Assembly: GCA_035485575.1 (NCBI GenBank)
Contig: DATHNW010000018.1
Coordinates: 17,316 to 81,315, forward strand
Direction of reading: 5' to 3'
Length of the DNA: 64,000 bases
Origin: DASRHD01 sp035485575
GTDB lineage: Bacteria > Verrucomicrobiota > Verrucomicrobiia > Opitutales > Opitutaceae
The notes under the pieces were generated by a model that was given only the letters and a program-made list of their open reading frames with translations, ran no database searches and was not told the origin of the DNA. Of the stretch, positions 28,501 through 37,329 are shown in pieces; the stretch's first letter is position 1, and each line of letters opens with the position of its first letter. Both the position numbers and the translations under genes were made by a program.

Positions 28501-29443
28501 GGCTCGGTGCGAACACCCGCTGTTGCTCGGAATTGCTGAGCCGTCCAAAAAGCGGCACCAGCTCGCTGTTCCGGCCGCGGCGGCCGTCCAAAAGATCGCA
28601 TGTGTCGCGAACGTCGCGCTCGCTGGGCATGAAAACCAGGATGTCACCGGAGCCGTCCTCCCGTAAAATTCGGTCAACCGCCTCCACGGCTCCGTCGATG
28701 TAATGCAGCGCTTCCGCTTTTTCGTCGGCATCGGTGGAGGCAGGATCGGCATCCGAGCCAAAGGAATCCAGCGGCGCATAGATCACCTCCACGGGATAGG
28801 TCCGCCCCTCCACCTTGATGACCGGGGCGTTACCAAAAGCGGCGCTGAAGGCCGCGGTGTCGATGGTGGCCGAGGTGATCACGACCTTCAGGTCCGGCCG
28901 CCGGCTGCCCAGCTGGCGCAGGTGGCCGAGCAGGAATTCAATATTGAGCGATCGCTCGTGGGCTTCGTCGACGATGATGGTGTCGTACTCCCGCAGGAAC
29001 GGGTCGCCCTGGGCCTCCGACAACAGCATGCCATCCGTCAGGAACTTGATGCGCGTCGCCGCCGTGGTCTCATCGGTAAACCGCACCTTGCAGCCGACCT
29101 CCCGGCCCCATTGGACCCTGAGTTCCTCGGCCACGCGACGTGAAACCGACAGCGCCGCCACCCGCCGTGGCTGGGTGCAGGCGATCCGGCCGGCCACTCC
29201 CCGGCCTGCGGCCAGGCACATTTTGGGAATCTGCGTGGATTTGCCGGATCCCGTTTCGCCGGCGAGGATCACCACCGGGTTTTCCTGGATCGCCGTCGTA
29301 ATCTCCTCCGCCCACACGGTGATCGGGAGCTCGGGAGGAAAATCCACTCGGAAAGGAAACGACGCGGGCGGCAGCATGGGCGGAACGACCTGGGATGGGT
29401 TTGTTGGTTTTAGAGCACCACGACCGGCAGCGGGGCTCGCCAT
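25580..29443 (-). CDS. hrpA: ATP-dependent RNA helicase, HrpA family
   Basis: 1287 residues, close to the usual 1300 of bacterial HrpA. Motif I AGETGSGKST (about 61-70), motif II VDEAHERSLN, motif III SATID, then the helicase C domain (ATNIAETSLTIPG, QRRGRCGR), ratchet/HA2 region and a long C-terminal DUF3418-like part. DEAH-box RNA helicases of this family rescue stalled ribosomes and remodel RNA. The start is at the Met preceding the proline-rich N-terminus; no better start is seen. It is the longest gene in the window and stands alone except for the sigma factor downstream. Confidence 0.96.
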   Translation of the reverse strand: MASPAAGRGALKPTNPSQVVPPMLPPASFPFRVDFPPELPITVWAEEITTAIQENPVVILAGETGSGKSTQIPKMCLAAGRGVAGRIACTQPRRVAALSVSRRVAEELRVQWGREVGCKVRFTDETTAATRIKFLTDGMLLSEAQGDPFLREYDTIIVDEAHERSLNIEFLLGHLRQLGSRRPDLKVVITSATIDTAAFSAAFGNAPVIKVEGRTYPVEVIYAPLDSFGSDADPASTDADEKAEALHYIDGAVEAVDRILREDGSGDILVFMPSERDVRDTCDLLDGRRGRNSELVPLFGRLSNSEQQRVFAPSQRRKIVVATNIAETSLTIPGIRYVVDTGLARVSRYVPQARTRRLPIEAISQSSADQRRGRCGRMANGVCIRLFSEEDYLARPKFTQPEIQRANLADVILRLKAFAFGEVEDFPFLSPPLPKSVRAGYALLEELGALKPDGALSETGRELARLPVDPTVGRMILQARHEKTLREVLIIAAGLSVQDPRERPLEKQAQADAAHRRFAHPESDFLALLNIWEAYHGEFEQMTQAKLRRFCRDHFLSYTRMREWRDVHTQLEEVLRDRRDFRMTSVHDGRRERAADQENDKLLFVSPGYRAIHRSILAGLLGNLATWDEANPGYKATHDRRVVIFPGSVLFQRTAAAGKGAGAKSPPTGDRKGPVRWLMAAEIMETSRLYARTCARIDPAWAAELAAHVVRITHSEPFWDEKAGRVKVKQRTRLYGLEIDSRAVSYGKIDPAGATEIFIREGLVNDTITWPFDFLLKNRALREQVTERLTRARHGGYLNLDEMLYRFYARRLSLAEIGPAGVSSVAELVDMVREWRAGQPDFLILAETDLFDPNEVQVDEGSFPPSVPLQNSALPLQYAYRPGREDDGVTLEVSLAEAQKLSAIALDWAVPGHLAGKVEHYLRALPKELRRTFVPLTENAARLAEAIASRHRLTGGRETVAEALAAELRERHRLGVTVTIWAGKPPPDHLRVRVRVRNEAGVEVIASREWTEIAAAVAPAADLDQVRGGAAKRQQAARGLENELRYELAWLERDLKKIRDLGPLIATLAPAEALQADALELLKNWAVDSKRVAVPESAATLQVAAETAKADLRKETPRFLAVLREVLDLRSELLVLKDCYPGLENEVGALIGPEFLRTTPLERFWQLPRYLRAKKLRAERWKKNPLKDAERAAKVAPYMKAPAGVRWLVEEYRVSVFAQELGTSEPVSAVKLDQAIAALRGKEKATPALKPPSAPPAVPPAVLRLDTLDSKSKPLKSLTGLDKFFTR

Positions 29444-29534
29444 CTTTGATAGCCCAAGGCCATCTTCATGCCAATTTATCTGTCACTTGTTGCGGGCGCC
29501 AATAATCACGCCCATCGGGCCGGCAAGTCAGGGG

Positions 29535-30113
29535 TCACTCACCCCTTAGCTTCCCGAGAATTTCCCCCGTCGTGCCGAGTTCCCCTATCCGCGGGAAAAT
29601 GATTTTTAACGCACGATCATGCGCATCGGCATTCATGTCGGTCATGGCGTCCACCGCAAAGGCCAGGTTGTAGGAGCGCTCCCAGGCGGCACGCGCGGTC
29701 GACTCCACCCCGATGCTCGTCGATATCCCGCAAAGGACAATGTTCGTCACCCCGCGCCGGCGAAGCTGGAGATCGAGGTCCGTGCCGTAAAATGCACCCC
29801 ATTGCCGTTTGTGGATCAATATATCCGTAGCGGGATTTGCCTTTAACTCGTCGATATATTCAAAAAAGCCGGAGTCGAAAGACCGGGAGGGCGGCTTTGC
29901 CTCGACGCGGGTTTTGACCGCATCCGCCATGTCCGCGGCCCAGCCGACATGAACCAGGACCACCGGCAGCTTTCGTTCGCGAAACGCATCGGCCAGTCGA
30001 ACGACGTTGGCCACCACGGCGGAAGTGGCATGGACCATCGGGGAGGCGACGATTCCCTTTTGGATATCGATAACAACGAGGGCGGTTTTTGGGTCGAGCG
30101 CGGTGATGGGCAT
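29535..30113 (-). CDS. Isochorismatase-family hydrolase
   Basis: 192 residues with the cysteine-hydrolase fold: TALVVIDIQKG with the conserved Asp, LIHKRQWGAFYGT with the conserved Lys, and LCGISTSIGVESTAR at the position where nicotinamidase-like members have their nucleophilic Cys. Here that loop reads STSIGVEST with no Cys in the usual place, as in isochorismatase-type members. The activity is therefore uncertain. The start at 30113 gives the usual MPxTxLDPKTA opening; an in-frame ATG at 30140 would add 9 residues. It follows the kinase gene of the GlcNAc operon by about 145 bases. Confidence 0.82.
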   Translation of the reverse strand: MPITALDPKTALVVIDIQKGIVASPMVHATSAVVANVVRLADAFRERKLPVVLVHVGWAADMADAVKTRVEAKPPSRSFDSGFFEYIDELKANPATDILIHKRQWGAFYGTDLDLQLRRRGVTNIVLCGISTSIGVESTARAAWERSYNLAFAVDAMTDMNADAHDRALKIIFPRIGELGTTGEILGKLRGE

Positions 30114-30258
30114 CACCTTACCAGATTTGCAATCTGCCATCCGTCAATCGTCCGTTGCGTGCAAAAGCCACCGCAAATTTTCCGATCGACGGTCTGTGCC
30201 AGGCCATCCTGACCGGTTCATGCTTCCCGGCCCGGACTCAACCGCCTGCCGCGAACAC

Positions 30259-31152
30259 TCAGGCGAGCCGCTGCAGCATCCGGCGCAGGCCCTCCACCGG
30301 AGATTCTTCGACTGGAGTAAGTGGAAAGGGCGCGCGGGCCGTAAGCGCGGACCGGAGGAAAGGATGCGCCAGGATGGGACCGCTCAGGCCGGCACGGACC
30401 GTAGGCAACGGAACGCCCGGGAAAAGTTTCAGCGCGACGTTCCGGGCAAGGTCGAGCAGTTCGGAAGCGGATGCGAGGACGACTTCAGCAGCGGCGGCAT
30501 CGCCTTCGCCGGCGAGATTCAACACGATGGGCGCGAGCGCGGCGATCTTCACATTGGGAGAAGCGTCGCTATAAATGGTGCGCATGGCGTTCGCCCCGTC
30601 GACCAGGCCCATGTGCTGGTGCATGGCGGCGGTCAGACGGCTGGGGGGCGCCCAGCCCTGCTGCTCGAGCAGCGTGTGCGCAATGGCCCGGCGGCCAATG
30701 TCGTAGCCGCTGCCGGAATCGCCAAACCGCCACCCGAGGCCGCCCGCATAATGGATCGAGCCATCGGGAGCGCGCGCCGCCACGAATGAACCGGTGCCGG
30801 CGTGGAGCACGAGACCGGGGCCGCCGCCGGTGGCCAGCTCAAGCACAGGCAACGAATCGTCAAAAGCCGTGACCTGCCCGAAATCGGCCAGGCCCACCGC
30901 ATATTCCTGCCAGAAGCCCGGGCTGCCCGCCATGCACAGCAGCGTGACTTGCGGGGATTGGCGCCCATTTGACGAAAGCTGGGTGCGAAGGGCGTGGAGC
31001 GCGTCCGTGACGATCAACCGGGCCTGGTCAGCGCCGACGATGCTGGGATTGCAGCCCGCCGCGATATGCCGCGCGACAATTTGCGCGGAATCATCGATGA
31101 GAATGCATTCCGTTTTGCTCCCGCCGCCGTCGACGCCAATTTTGTAATTCAT
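30259..31152 (-). CDS. N-acetylglucosamine kinase-like (BadF/BadG/BcrA ATPase family)
   Basis: 297 residues of the ASKHA fold: phosphate-1 motif DGGGSKTECILID at the N-terminus, GSPGFWQEYA and LHAGTGSFVAAR (phosphate-2 region), and GWRFGDSGSGYDIGR, typical of GlcNAc kinases. It would phosphorylate GlcNAc to GlcNAc-6-P in the cytoplasm, feeding the deacetylase/deaminase fusion of the same operon. Its ATG overlaps the stop of a 67-codon upstream gene (ATGA at 31149-31152), so translation is coupled. Muramic-acid or other amino-sugar kinases of the family are possible alternatives. Confidence 0.85.
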   Translation of the reverse strand: MNYKIGVDGGGSKTECILIDDSAQIVARHIAAGCNPSIVGADQARLIVTDALHALRTQLSSNGRQSPQVTLLCMAGSPGFWQEYAVGLADFGQVTAFDDSLPVLELATGGGPGLVLHAGTGSFVAARAPDGSIHYAGGLGWRFGDSGSGYDIGRRAIAHTLLEQQGWAPPSRLTAAMHQHMGLVDGANAMRTIYSDASPNVKIAALAPIVLNLAGEGDAAAAEVVLASASELLDLARNVALKLFPGVPLPTVRAGLSGPILAHPFLRSALTARAPFPLTPVEESPVEGLRRMLQRLA

Positions 31153-31352
31153 GCAGATGAACACCCCACCGGATAGCCCTTGGTTGCGTAATACAAGATA
31201 TAAAGGCCGCCAGGCAGCATGCTCCAAAAGAACGCTGTCTGCGGATATATGATAGGCGAGCGATGGACGTAAATTTGCGGCAAAATCGCTCCGCCAGCGA
31301 TGCCCATGGCCCGCGGGACGAAACCGATTTTGGTGATCATATCGTTCGCCAT
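31149..31352 (-). CDS. Small coupled protein of the GlcNAc operon, unknown
   Basis: 67 residues. It starts 5 bases after the MFS stop and its TGA overlaps the kinase ATG, so its position argues for real translation. The middle is hydrophobic (TAFFWSMLPGGLYILYYATKG), suggesting a single weak membrane segment or amphipathic helix. No family recognised. It could be a leader that only couples kinase translation to that of the transporter, or a small partner of the transporter. Confidence 0.5.
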   Translation of the reverse strand: MANDMITKIGFVPRAMGIAGGAILPQIYVHRSPIIYPQTAFFWSMLPGGLYILYYATKGYPVGCSSA

Positions 31353-31357
31353 GGGTG

Positions 31358-33151
31358 CTAGCTTTTGACGCCGGCCTTTACCGTGCCCTTTTCGAAATGT
31401 TCCTCAATCTCCTCCAGCGTCCTGTCCTTGGTTTCGGGCAGGAAAAACGCGGCGGTTATGAAATAAATCACCGTGCAGCCGGCGAAGGCAAAGAACATCG
31501 TGGCGTAGCCGTGCTTGCCAACCGTGGGCAGAAAAATGGCGGCGATTGTCGTCGAGACGGCCTGGTTGATCAGCAAGGCGATGCTCATGCCATTGGAGCG
31601 GATGCGGGTGGGCATCAGCTCGGAGAGCGCCAGCCACACGCACACGCCCGGGCCGACGGCGAAAAAGCCCATGAAGAGGTAAAGGGTGACGGCCACCAGC
31701 CAGCCATTTTCCTGGCTGGGCACCGGCGTGATCAGCGCGTTTTCGATTTTGAGCGGAGCCGTCCGGGCCTCGGCAAGATTGGCGGAAGGATCCTTGAAAA
31801 ACGCCTCCACCCTGCTGCCGGGAAGATCGCGCCTGATCTGGAGCGGCGCGGCGCCGGCATCGCTGGAACGCACCACCCGGGTGGCGGACCGAAAATCCCC
31901 GTACGAATAAATGACCACGAGCGATTCCGGCCGGCCGCTGACCGCATTGCCGGCCAGCAACGTGTCGGCGGTGTGCTGGTCGAAAGGCAGCGTCAGCGTC
32001 TGGTCGGCGGCCACCATCGCCTGCACCGCATTCCTCACGTCCACCTGCAGTTTCTCCGTCCGGCGAAAGAGAGTCCCGGTGCAGAGGAGCGACAAGATGA
32101 TGCCGGCGCTGCCCAGGGTGAGCAGGAATTTCCGTCCCTTGCGGTCCACCAGCATGACCGCGACCATCGTCATGAAAAAATTCACCACGCTGAAAACGAG
32201 GCTCCCGACGTGGGCCTGGACGTCGGAAAGGCCGCCCTGCAAAAGGATGGTGGTGTTGTAACTGATGATGGAGTTGACGCCCGTGAGCTGGGTGCAGGCG
32301 AGGATGACGCAGGCCAGGACGAACGGGATCACGTATTTCCGGCGCAGGAGGGATTCCCGGACCTTGGCGCCGGTCGAAGTCGCGGTTTTTTCCGCGGCCA
32401 CGGTGTCTTCCATCTCCTTGAATTCAGCGGCGGCCTGAACTTCCGTGCGGGAGCGCCGCAATGCGGCATAAGCCTCCTCTTTCCGGCCGCGGCGGAACAG
32501 CCAGCGCGGCGATTCCGCCACCATGAAGCTGCCAATCACAAACAGGACGCCCGGCGGCAGCGAAACCCAGAAGGTGTTGCGCCAAGCGTGATCCTTGAAC
32601 GCAAAAGCATCGCCGGACGTCGTGATCAGGCCCAGGCGATAGCTGAAATACATCGTGATGCTGCCAGCCACGACGAAGCCGAAAGTCAGCAGCCATTGAA
32701 AGATGCCCGTGCCCTTGCCCCGGTTCGATGCGCCCAGGCATTCCGCCAGGTACAGCGGGACCACCACGCCAATCAAGCCGGCGCTGGTGCCTTGCAGCAG
32801 GCGGCCGAACACCAATGTGCCATAGGCGTGCGACAGGGCGATCATCGGAATGCTGATCACAAACATCACGCCGCTCAAAGCCATCAGCCATTTGCGGCCC
32901 ATCCAGTCCGCCAGCAGGCCGGCAAAAAGAGTGGAAATCACGCTGCCCAGCAGGACGGCCGCCACGATGAAGGAAAGCTGGCCGGCGTTGAAGCCCGACG
33001 TGGCCTCGAGGTACGGCAGCGCACCGGAGATGATGCCGACATCGACGCCATAAAGCAGACCGCCCAGCCCGGCGACGAAAAGAAGCAAGCGGTTATAGCC
33101 AGCCTGGGATGTCCCGGAAGCCGCGCCGCCATGATTGCTTATATCATTCAT
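31358..33151 (-). CDS. Sugar-porter family MFS transporter with large insert
   Basis: 597 residues, longer than the usual 450-500 of the sugar-porter family. N-terminal helices carry GLLYGVDVGIISGALPYL; the loop DWMGRKW, VPLYLAE, ESPRWLFRRGRKEEA, QLTGVNSIISYN and DRKGRK motifs are all family signatures, and PETKDRTLEEIEEHF closes the protein. Residues about 362-482 form a soluble, mixed-charge insert between two C-terminal helices, expected on the periplasmic side. It is encoded between the hexosaminidase and the kinase-like gene, so GlcNAc or a related sugar is the probable substrate. Confidence 0.92.
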   Translation of the reverse strand: MNDISNHGGAASGTSQAGYNRLLLFVAGLGGLLYGVDVGIISGALPYLEATSGFNAGQLSFIVAAVLLGSVISTLFAGLLADWMGRKWLMALSGVMFVISIPMIALSHAYGTLVFGRLLQGTSAGLIGVVVPLYLAECLGASNRGKGTGIFQWLLTFGFVVAGSITMYFSYRLGLITTSGDAFAFKDHAWRNTFWVSLPPGVLFVIGSFMVAESPRWLFRRGRKEEAYAALRRSRTEVQAAAEFKEMEDTVAAEKTATSTGAKVRESLLRRKYVIPFVLACVILACTQLTGVNSIISYNTTILLQGGLSDVQAHVGSLVFSVVNFFMTMVAVMLVDRKGRKFLLTLGSAGIILSLLCTGTLFRRTEKLQVDVRNAVQAMVAADQTLTLPFDQHTADTLLAGNAVSGRPESLVVIYSYGDFRSATRVVRSSDAGAAPLQIRRDLPGSRVEAFFKDPSANLAEARTAPLKIENALITPVPSQENGWLVAVTLYLFMGFFAVGPGVCVWLALSELMPTRIRSNGMSIALLINQAVSTTIAAIFLPTVGKHGYATMFFAFAGCTVIYFITAAFFLPETKDRTLEEIEEHFEKGTVKAGVKS

Positions 33152-33201
33152 ATATGGCTTGGGTTAAGCGGTGGGTTCGGGCCGGAGGCATGATGGCGGG
33201 C

Positions 33202-35283
33202 TCAGGGTTGGGTCGAAACAGCAGCGGCGGTGACCAGACGGGAAATTGGCGCAAGGACGGCCAGTTCAGTCGCGGCCTGCGGTGCGGCGGCGCGGGCGAT
33301 AACCGCAAGTTGCGCTGTGCGCCAGGCTCCGGTTTGGGGCTGTCCAGAAAGCAACGCGGACAAAGCCTCCAGACCAGCCCGGCTCGAATCCTCCAAGGCC
33401 TGGCCGAGCGGCGCGGCTTCGCGCAGACACGGTGCCCGCCCGGGCAGGACAGTGGCGACCAGATGCCCAGCCGCGGCCCAAGCCTCGAGTTTGTGCTGAA
33501 GCGCGGCAGCCAGGCCCGGCTCGATTCGGGAAGGTGTGGAAAGCAGACGGTCCACCTTGGACGAAAACGCGCGCGCCTCCGCGCTGTCCGCCTGGGCGCA
33601 GTCCACCAAGCCGGTGAGCGGAGTAAATTGCGTTGAGTCGGGCTGCTGCTGGCCGCGCTCGTAGTTTTTCACGGGCTCGACCAAGTCCGTAAGTGTTTCC
33701 AATGCGAGCAGGCCGGCCTCGTCGACATTGTCTCCAGCCAGCCGGCGGAGCATGGGCTGATGATTGCGCTCATGCAGCAGGCCGGCCTCGTCGAGCCGCG
33801 CGCTAATGCCGGCCAGCCGCCGGTACATATCGGCCACGTCGTTGATCGCGCGGGGCGACCACAGCCGCTCGGCGATGGCAGCAGTCCGCGGCCAGATGCG
33901 CGAGTCGATGGTCTCCGGCGTGACCCATTCCGACCACATCGTGGCTTCCCCGCCGAGGATGCGCTTCTGTTCGGCGGGCGTGAGCGTGGTGCCGGCCGGA
34001 ACCGGATCGTTGAGGTAATGCTCCGCCGCCGGATGCATCAGGTCGATGTAGTAGCCGTTCGACAAAATCCCTCCGTAGCCCTGCCGCGCGGCGGCGGCGA
34101 GCGAGTCGATTCCGCGCCAGGACTGGATGACGCTGCCGTCCGGCAGGCCCGGCTGGAAAATCTCGTCCCATCCGATCATCCGCTTCCCATGCCGGGCAAG
34201 AATCGCGGACACCCGCTGGTTGAAATAAGTCTGCAGGCCCGCGTTGTCGTGCAGCTGATGCTCACGAATGAAGGCCTGGATGCGCGCGTTGGCGTTCCAC
34301 TGCACGCCGTCGTTTTCATCACCGCCGATATGGATGTAGGCGTCGGGGAACAGCGCGGCCATCTCACCCAGGAAATCGTCGAGCAAGGCATAGGTTTTTT
34401 CGTTGGTCGGATCCAGCACCGGATCAAAGACGCCCCAATGGCGCTCGATTTGATAGGGACCGGGCTGGCTGGCCAGTTCTGGATGAGAGACGACCCAGCT
34501 GGTGGTGTGGCCGGGCAGGTCGAACTCCGGCACCACGCGGATGCCGCGCGCCGCCGCGTAGGCGATGAGGCCGCGCATCTGGTCCTGGGTGAAATAATTT
34601 CCATCCGAGCCCTTCTCCACCAGCTCCGGGTGGGTTTTGCTTTCGATTCTGAAGCCTTGGTTGTCGGTGAGGTGCAGATGCAGCACGTTGAGCTTCACCA
34701 AGGCCATGCCATCGAGATTGCGCTTGATCACGGCCAGCGGCTGCCAATGACGGCTGACGTCGATCAGCAATCCGCGCCAGGGAAACCTAGGCTGGTCGCG
34801 AATGCTCACGACCGGCAGGAAATAACCGTCCGCATCGGCCTGGAGCAGCTGAAGCAGGGTTTCCAGGCCGCGCAATGCACCGACCACGGTGGCCGCATGC
34901 AGCGTCGCCCGATTTGAATCAATTTCGAGCGCGTAAGCTTCGTTTTCATCTAGCGATGGCACCACCCCGCCGGGGCCGCCGCATTCGACGATTAGCGTGG
35001 CCTCGGCCGCGGAACCGGCCTCATGGGCCAGGACCAGGCCGGTGCGTGCTTCCCATCGCTGAAGCGCACGCGCCAGCGCGGCGCGCAGTCGCGCGTCGTC
35101 ATGGCCGGTGATCGCAAAGGCGAACTTCGCCGTCACCGGCAGCCGGCCTGCGGCAAAATGCACTTCCGCGGGCACCGGCATCAGGTCAGCCGGGACGCTT
35201 TCGGCCGCGGCCAAATGCATCGCAACCGCCAGCGCGAGAAACACCGCGGACCAGGCCGCGGTCAGGCGTTCACAGCGGGACAT
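33202..35283 (-). CDS. Beta-N-acetylhexosaminidase, GH20
   Basis: 693 residues. Signal peptide at the N-terminus (AWSAVFLALAVAMHLAAAES), GH20 N-terminal domain, then the TIM barrel with FPWRGLLIDVSRHWQ, HLHLTDNQGFRIES, PEFDLPGHT and the catalytic Asp-Glu pair in HIGGDENDGVQW (about 322-323). It cleaves terminal GlcNAc/GalNAc in the periplasm by substrate-assisted catalysis. The ATG at 35283 overlaps the end of the NagB-LmbE gene by 14 bases and directly precedes the signal peptide. The C-terminal 170 residues are helical and unassigned. Confidence 0.93.
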   Translation of the reverse strand: MSRCERLTAAWSAVFLALAVAMHLAAAESVPADLMPVPAEVHFAAGRLPVTAKFAFAITGHDDARLRAALARALQRWEARTGLVLAHEAGSAAEATLIVECGGPGGVVPSLDENEAYALEIDSNRATLHAATVVGALRGLETLLQLLQADADGYFLPVVSIRDQPRFPWRGLLIDVSRHWQPLAVIKRNLDGMALVKLNVLHLHLTDNQGFRIESKTHPELVEKGSDGNYFTQDQMRGLIAYAAARGIRVVPEFDLPGHTTSWVVSHPELASQPGPYQIERHWGVFDPVLDPTNEKTYALLDDFLGEMAALFPDAYIHIGGDENDGVQWNANARIQAFIREHQLHDNAGLQTYFNQRVSAILARHGKRMIGWDEIFQPGLPDGSVIQSWRGIDSLAAAARQGYGGILSNGYYIDLMHPAAEHYLNDPVPAGTTLTPAEQKRILGGEATMWSEWVTPETIDSRIWPRTAAIAERLWSPRAINDVADMYRRLAGISARLDEAGLLHERNHQPMLRRLAGDNVDEAGLLALETLTDLVEPVKNYERGQQQPDSTQFTPLTGLVDCAQADSAEARAFSSKVDRLLSTPSRIEPGLAAALQHKLEAWAAAGHLVATVLPGRAPCLREAAPLGQALEDSSRAGLEALSALLSGQPQTGAWRTAQLAVIARAAAPQAATELAVLAPISRLVTAAAVSTQP

Positions 35284-37303
35284 GGCGGAGAAATGTTTCC
35301 GGGGTGTAGCGCTTGAAGGCTTCGATGGCCTCATATTCAGCCAGCCCGAGCGCATTGTAGGCTTCAGCCAGACGCTGGCTGCGATCCTCGGTGCGCTGCC
35401 AGAATTCACGGCGGTCATCGCCCAAAAACAACGCCTGGTCTTTTTGAGTCTCGTGGCGAAAAATGGCGCGGCGGCGGCGCAGCACTTCCTGCGGGCTGAG
35501 CGGCACAGCCATGTCGATTTCGTCCGTTTGCCATTCGGCCCAAGCGCCGCGATAGAGCCACAATTCCATTCCGGACAGCCATGGTTCGCCGGCGGCACCA
35601 GCCAGTGCCTCGCTCAGGGCGCGCAGGCAAAGCCGGTGCGTGCCGTGCGGATCATCGAGATCGCCGGCCGCGAAAACCAGATGCGGACGCACTTCGCCGA
35701 GCAGCCGGCGCATGATTTCCACGTCCGCCTGGCCGAGCCGGCCATGTCGGGTGGGACCGGTCTGGTAAAAAGGCAGGTCAAGAAAGTGAAGGCGGCCGGC
35801 CGGCACGCCGCAGACCCGGGCGGCGGCGATCGCCTCGTGCCGTCGCACCAGCCCCTTCCAGCGCAGCAGCTCCGGAGAAGGGGGCAGCGCGCCGGTCGCC
35901 GCAAAAGCATCGCAGAGCTTCCGAATTTTTTCCGCGGCCGCACCTTCGACCAGGCCGGTATCTGCGGCAAAGAGCAGCGCACGCCACAGGACTTCGTCCG
36001 AAACGGCATTTGAACCGGAGACTTGGTAGGCGATGTGCACTTCGTGGCCGTGTTCGACCAGCCGGCAGAGCGTGCCACCCATTGAAATCACATCATCATC
36101 GGGATGCGGGGAAAGCACGAGCACCTGTTTCGGAAACACGCCGGCCGATGATGCGCGCAGCGGGCGCGCCGGCGCATCACCCGGCCGCATGCGACGCGGA
36201 TCGCGCCCGCCCGGCCAGCCCGTGATCGTGTGCTGCATCTGGTAAAACCCCACGAGATTGGCCTCGTAGGCGGAGCCGTGCACCCGCAACAGGTCCTGCA
36301 GACCGGACTCGTTGTAATCATCGTCGGTCAGCTTGAGAATGGCTTTCCGACGTTGTTGCGAGAGCCACAAGATCGCCCGGCGCGTCATCTGGTCGTCCCA
36401 AGCCAGGCCCTGATCCTCCAGCGGGCCAATCAACCAGGGCGTGCGATAGCGCGTGAGCGCACCGGCGGCGGCCTGATCGAGAACGAATTGCGCGTGCTCG
36501 TGTTCCTGGAGGAACGAGGCCGGCACCTGTGGCGTCGGCTCGCCTTCAATCGCCGCGCGCACGATCCCGGCCTTGTGCTGACCCCAGGCCATCAGGACGA
36601 TGCGACGCGCTTCCATCACGGTGCGCACGCCCATGCTGAAAGCGTGGCGGGGGGTATGCTCCTCGCCGCCAAAATCACCGCTGGCATCGCGACGGGTCAG
36701 CGGATCCAGAGTGACCAGCCGGGTGCGGGAACGCCGCAGGCTGCCCGGCTCATTGAAGCCAATGTGGCCGGTGCGGCCGATGCCCAGAAGCTGAAAGTCG
36801 ATGCCGCCGGCGATGCGGATCTTTTCCTCGTAATCCCGGCCATGCGCGTCGACCCCGGAAGACGGCACGACGCCGCTGGGGATGTGGATGTTTTCCGGAC
36901 GGATGTCGATGTGATCGAACAGATGCATCCGCATGAAACGATAGTAACTTTGGGGATGCTCGGGGGGCAAAGGATAATATTCGTCGAGATTGAAAGTGAC
37001 GACCCCGGAAAAGCTGAGGCCTTCCTCCCGATGCAGGCGCACCAGTTCAGCGTACAGGCTCAGCGGCGTCGATCCGGTGGCCAGGCCGAGCACCGCCGGG
37101 CGTCCCTCGCGCTGGCGTGATTGGATGAGTCCCGCCATTTCGCGGGCCACCGCGCGCGAGGCCTCGCCGCTGCTGGCGAAGACCGCGACCGGCGCATGCT
37201 CGAACCGGCTCGGCGGCACGGTACGCCGGGCGATGGAATCCGGAGGGGCAAGATGAGAGGAAGTGACAGCCATGAGCGTGGATACGGTTGCGGGAAGGAC
37301 CAT
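35270..37303 (-). CDS. Glucosamine-6-phosphate deaminase fused to LmbE/PIG-L deacetylase
   Basis: 677 residues with two enzymes in one chain. Residues about 35-300 are NagB: LGLATGSTPLSLY, TFNLDEYYPL and LGIGRTGHIGFNEPGS. Residues about 390-600 are a PIG-L/LmbE zinc deacetylase: LVLSPHPDDDVISMGG (400-404 zinc site) and DDPHGTHRLC. A deacetylase acting on GlcNAc-6-P or similar followed by deamination to fructose-6-P would make one catabolic step pair; NagA is not seen in the window. It is the first gene of the minus-strand operon and lies just downstream of a shared 40-bp operator. An alternative ATG at 37273 would remove 10 residues. Confidence 0.9.
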   Translation of the reverse strand: MVLPATVSTLMAVTSSHLAPPDSIARRTVPPSRFEHAPVAVFASSGEASRAVAREMAGLIQSRQREGRPAVLGLATGSTPLSLYAELVRLHREEGLSFSGVVTFNLDEYYPLPPEHPQSYYRFMRMHLFDHIDIRPENIHIPSGVVPSSGVDAHGRDYEEKIRIAGGIDFQLLGIGRTGHIGFNEPGSLRRSRTRLVTLDPLTRRDASGDFGGEEHTPRHAFSMGVRTVMEARRIVLMAWGQHKAGIVRAAIEGEPTPQVPASFLQEHEHAQFVLDQAAAGALTRYRTPWLIGPLEDQGLAWDDQMTRRAILWLSQQRRKAILKLTDDDYNESGLQDLLRVHGSAYEANLVGFYQMQHTITGWPGGRDPRRMRPGDAPARPLRASSAGVFPKQVLVLSPHPDDDVISMGGTLCRLVEHGHEVHIAYQVSGSNAVSDEVLWRALLFAADTGLVEGAAAEKIRKLCDAFAATGALPPSPELLRWKGLVRRHEAIAAARVCGVPAGRLHFLDLPFYQTGPTRHGRLGQADVEIMRRLLGEVRPHLVFAAGDLDDPHGTHRLCLRALSEALAGAAGEPWLSGMELWLYRGAWAEWQTDEIDMAVPLSPQEVLRRRRAIFRHETQKDQALFLGDDRREFWQRTEDRSQRLAEAYNALGLAEYEAIEAFKRYTPETFLRHVPL

Positions 37304-37329
37304 AGCATAAGCCTACCCGCCCGGATAAT

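Noticed and set aside
26684..28666. 660-codon open frame on the plus strand opposite the helicase gene
   Set aside because: It lies entirely antisense to hrpA, whose motifs are all present; the translation is Arg/Gly/His-rich without recognisable domains, as expected of a GC-rich shadow frame.
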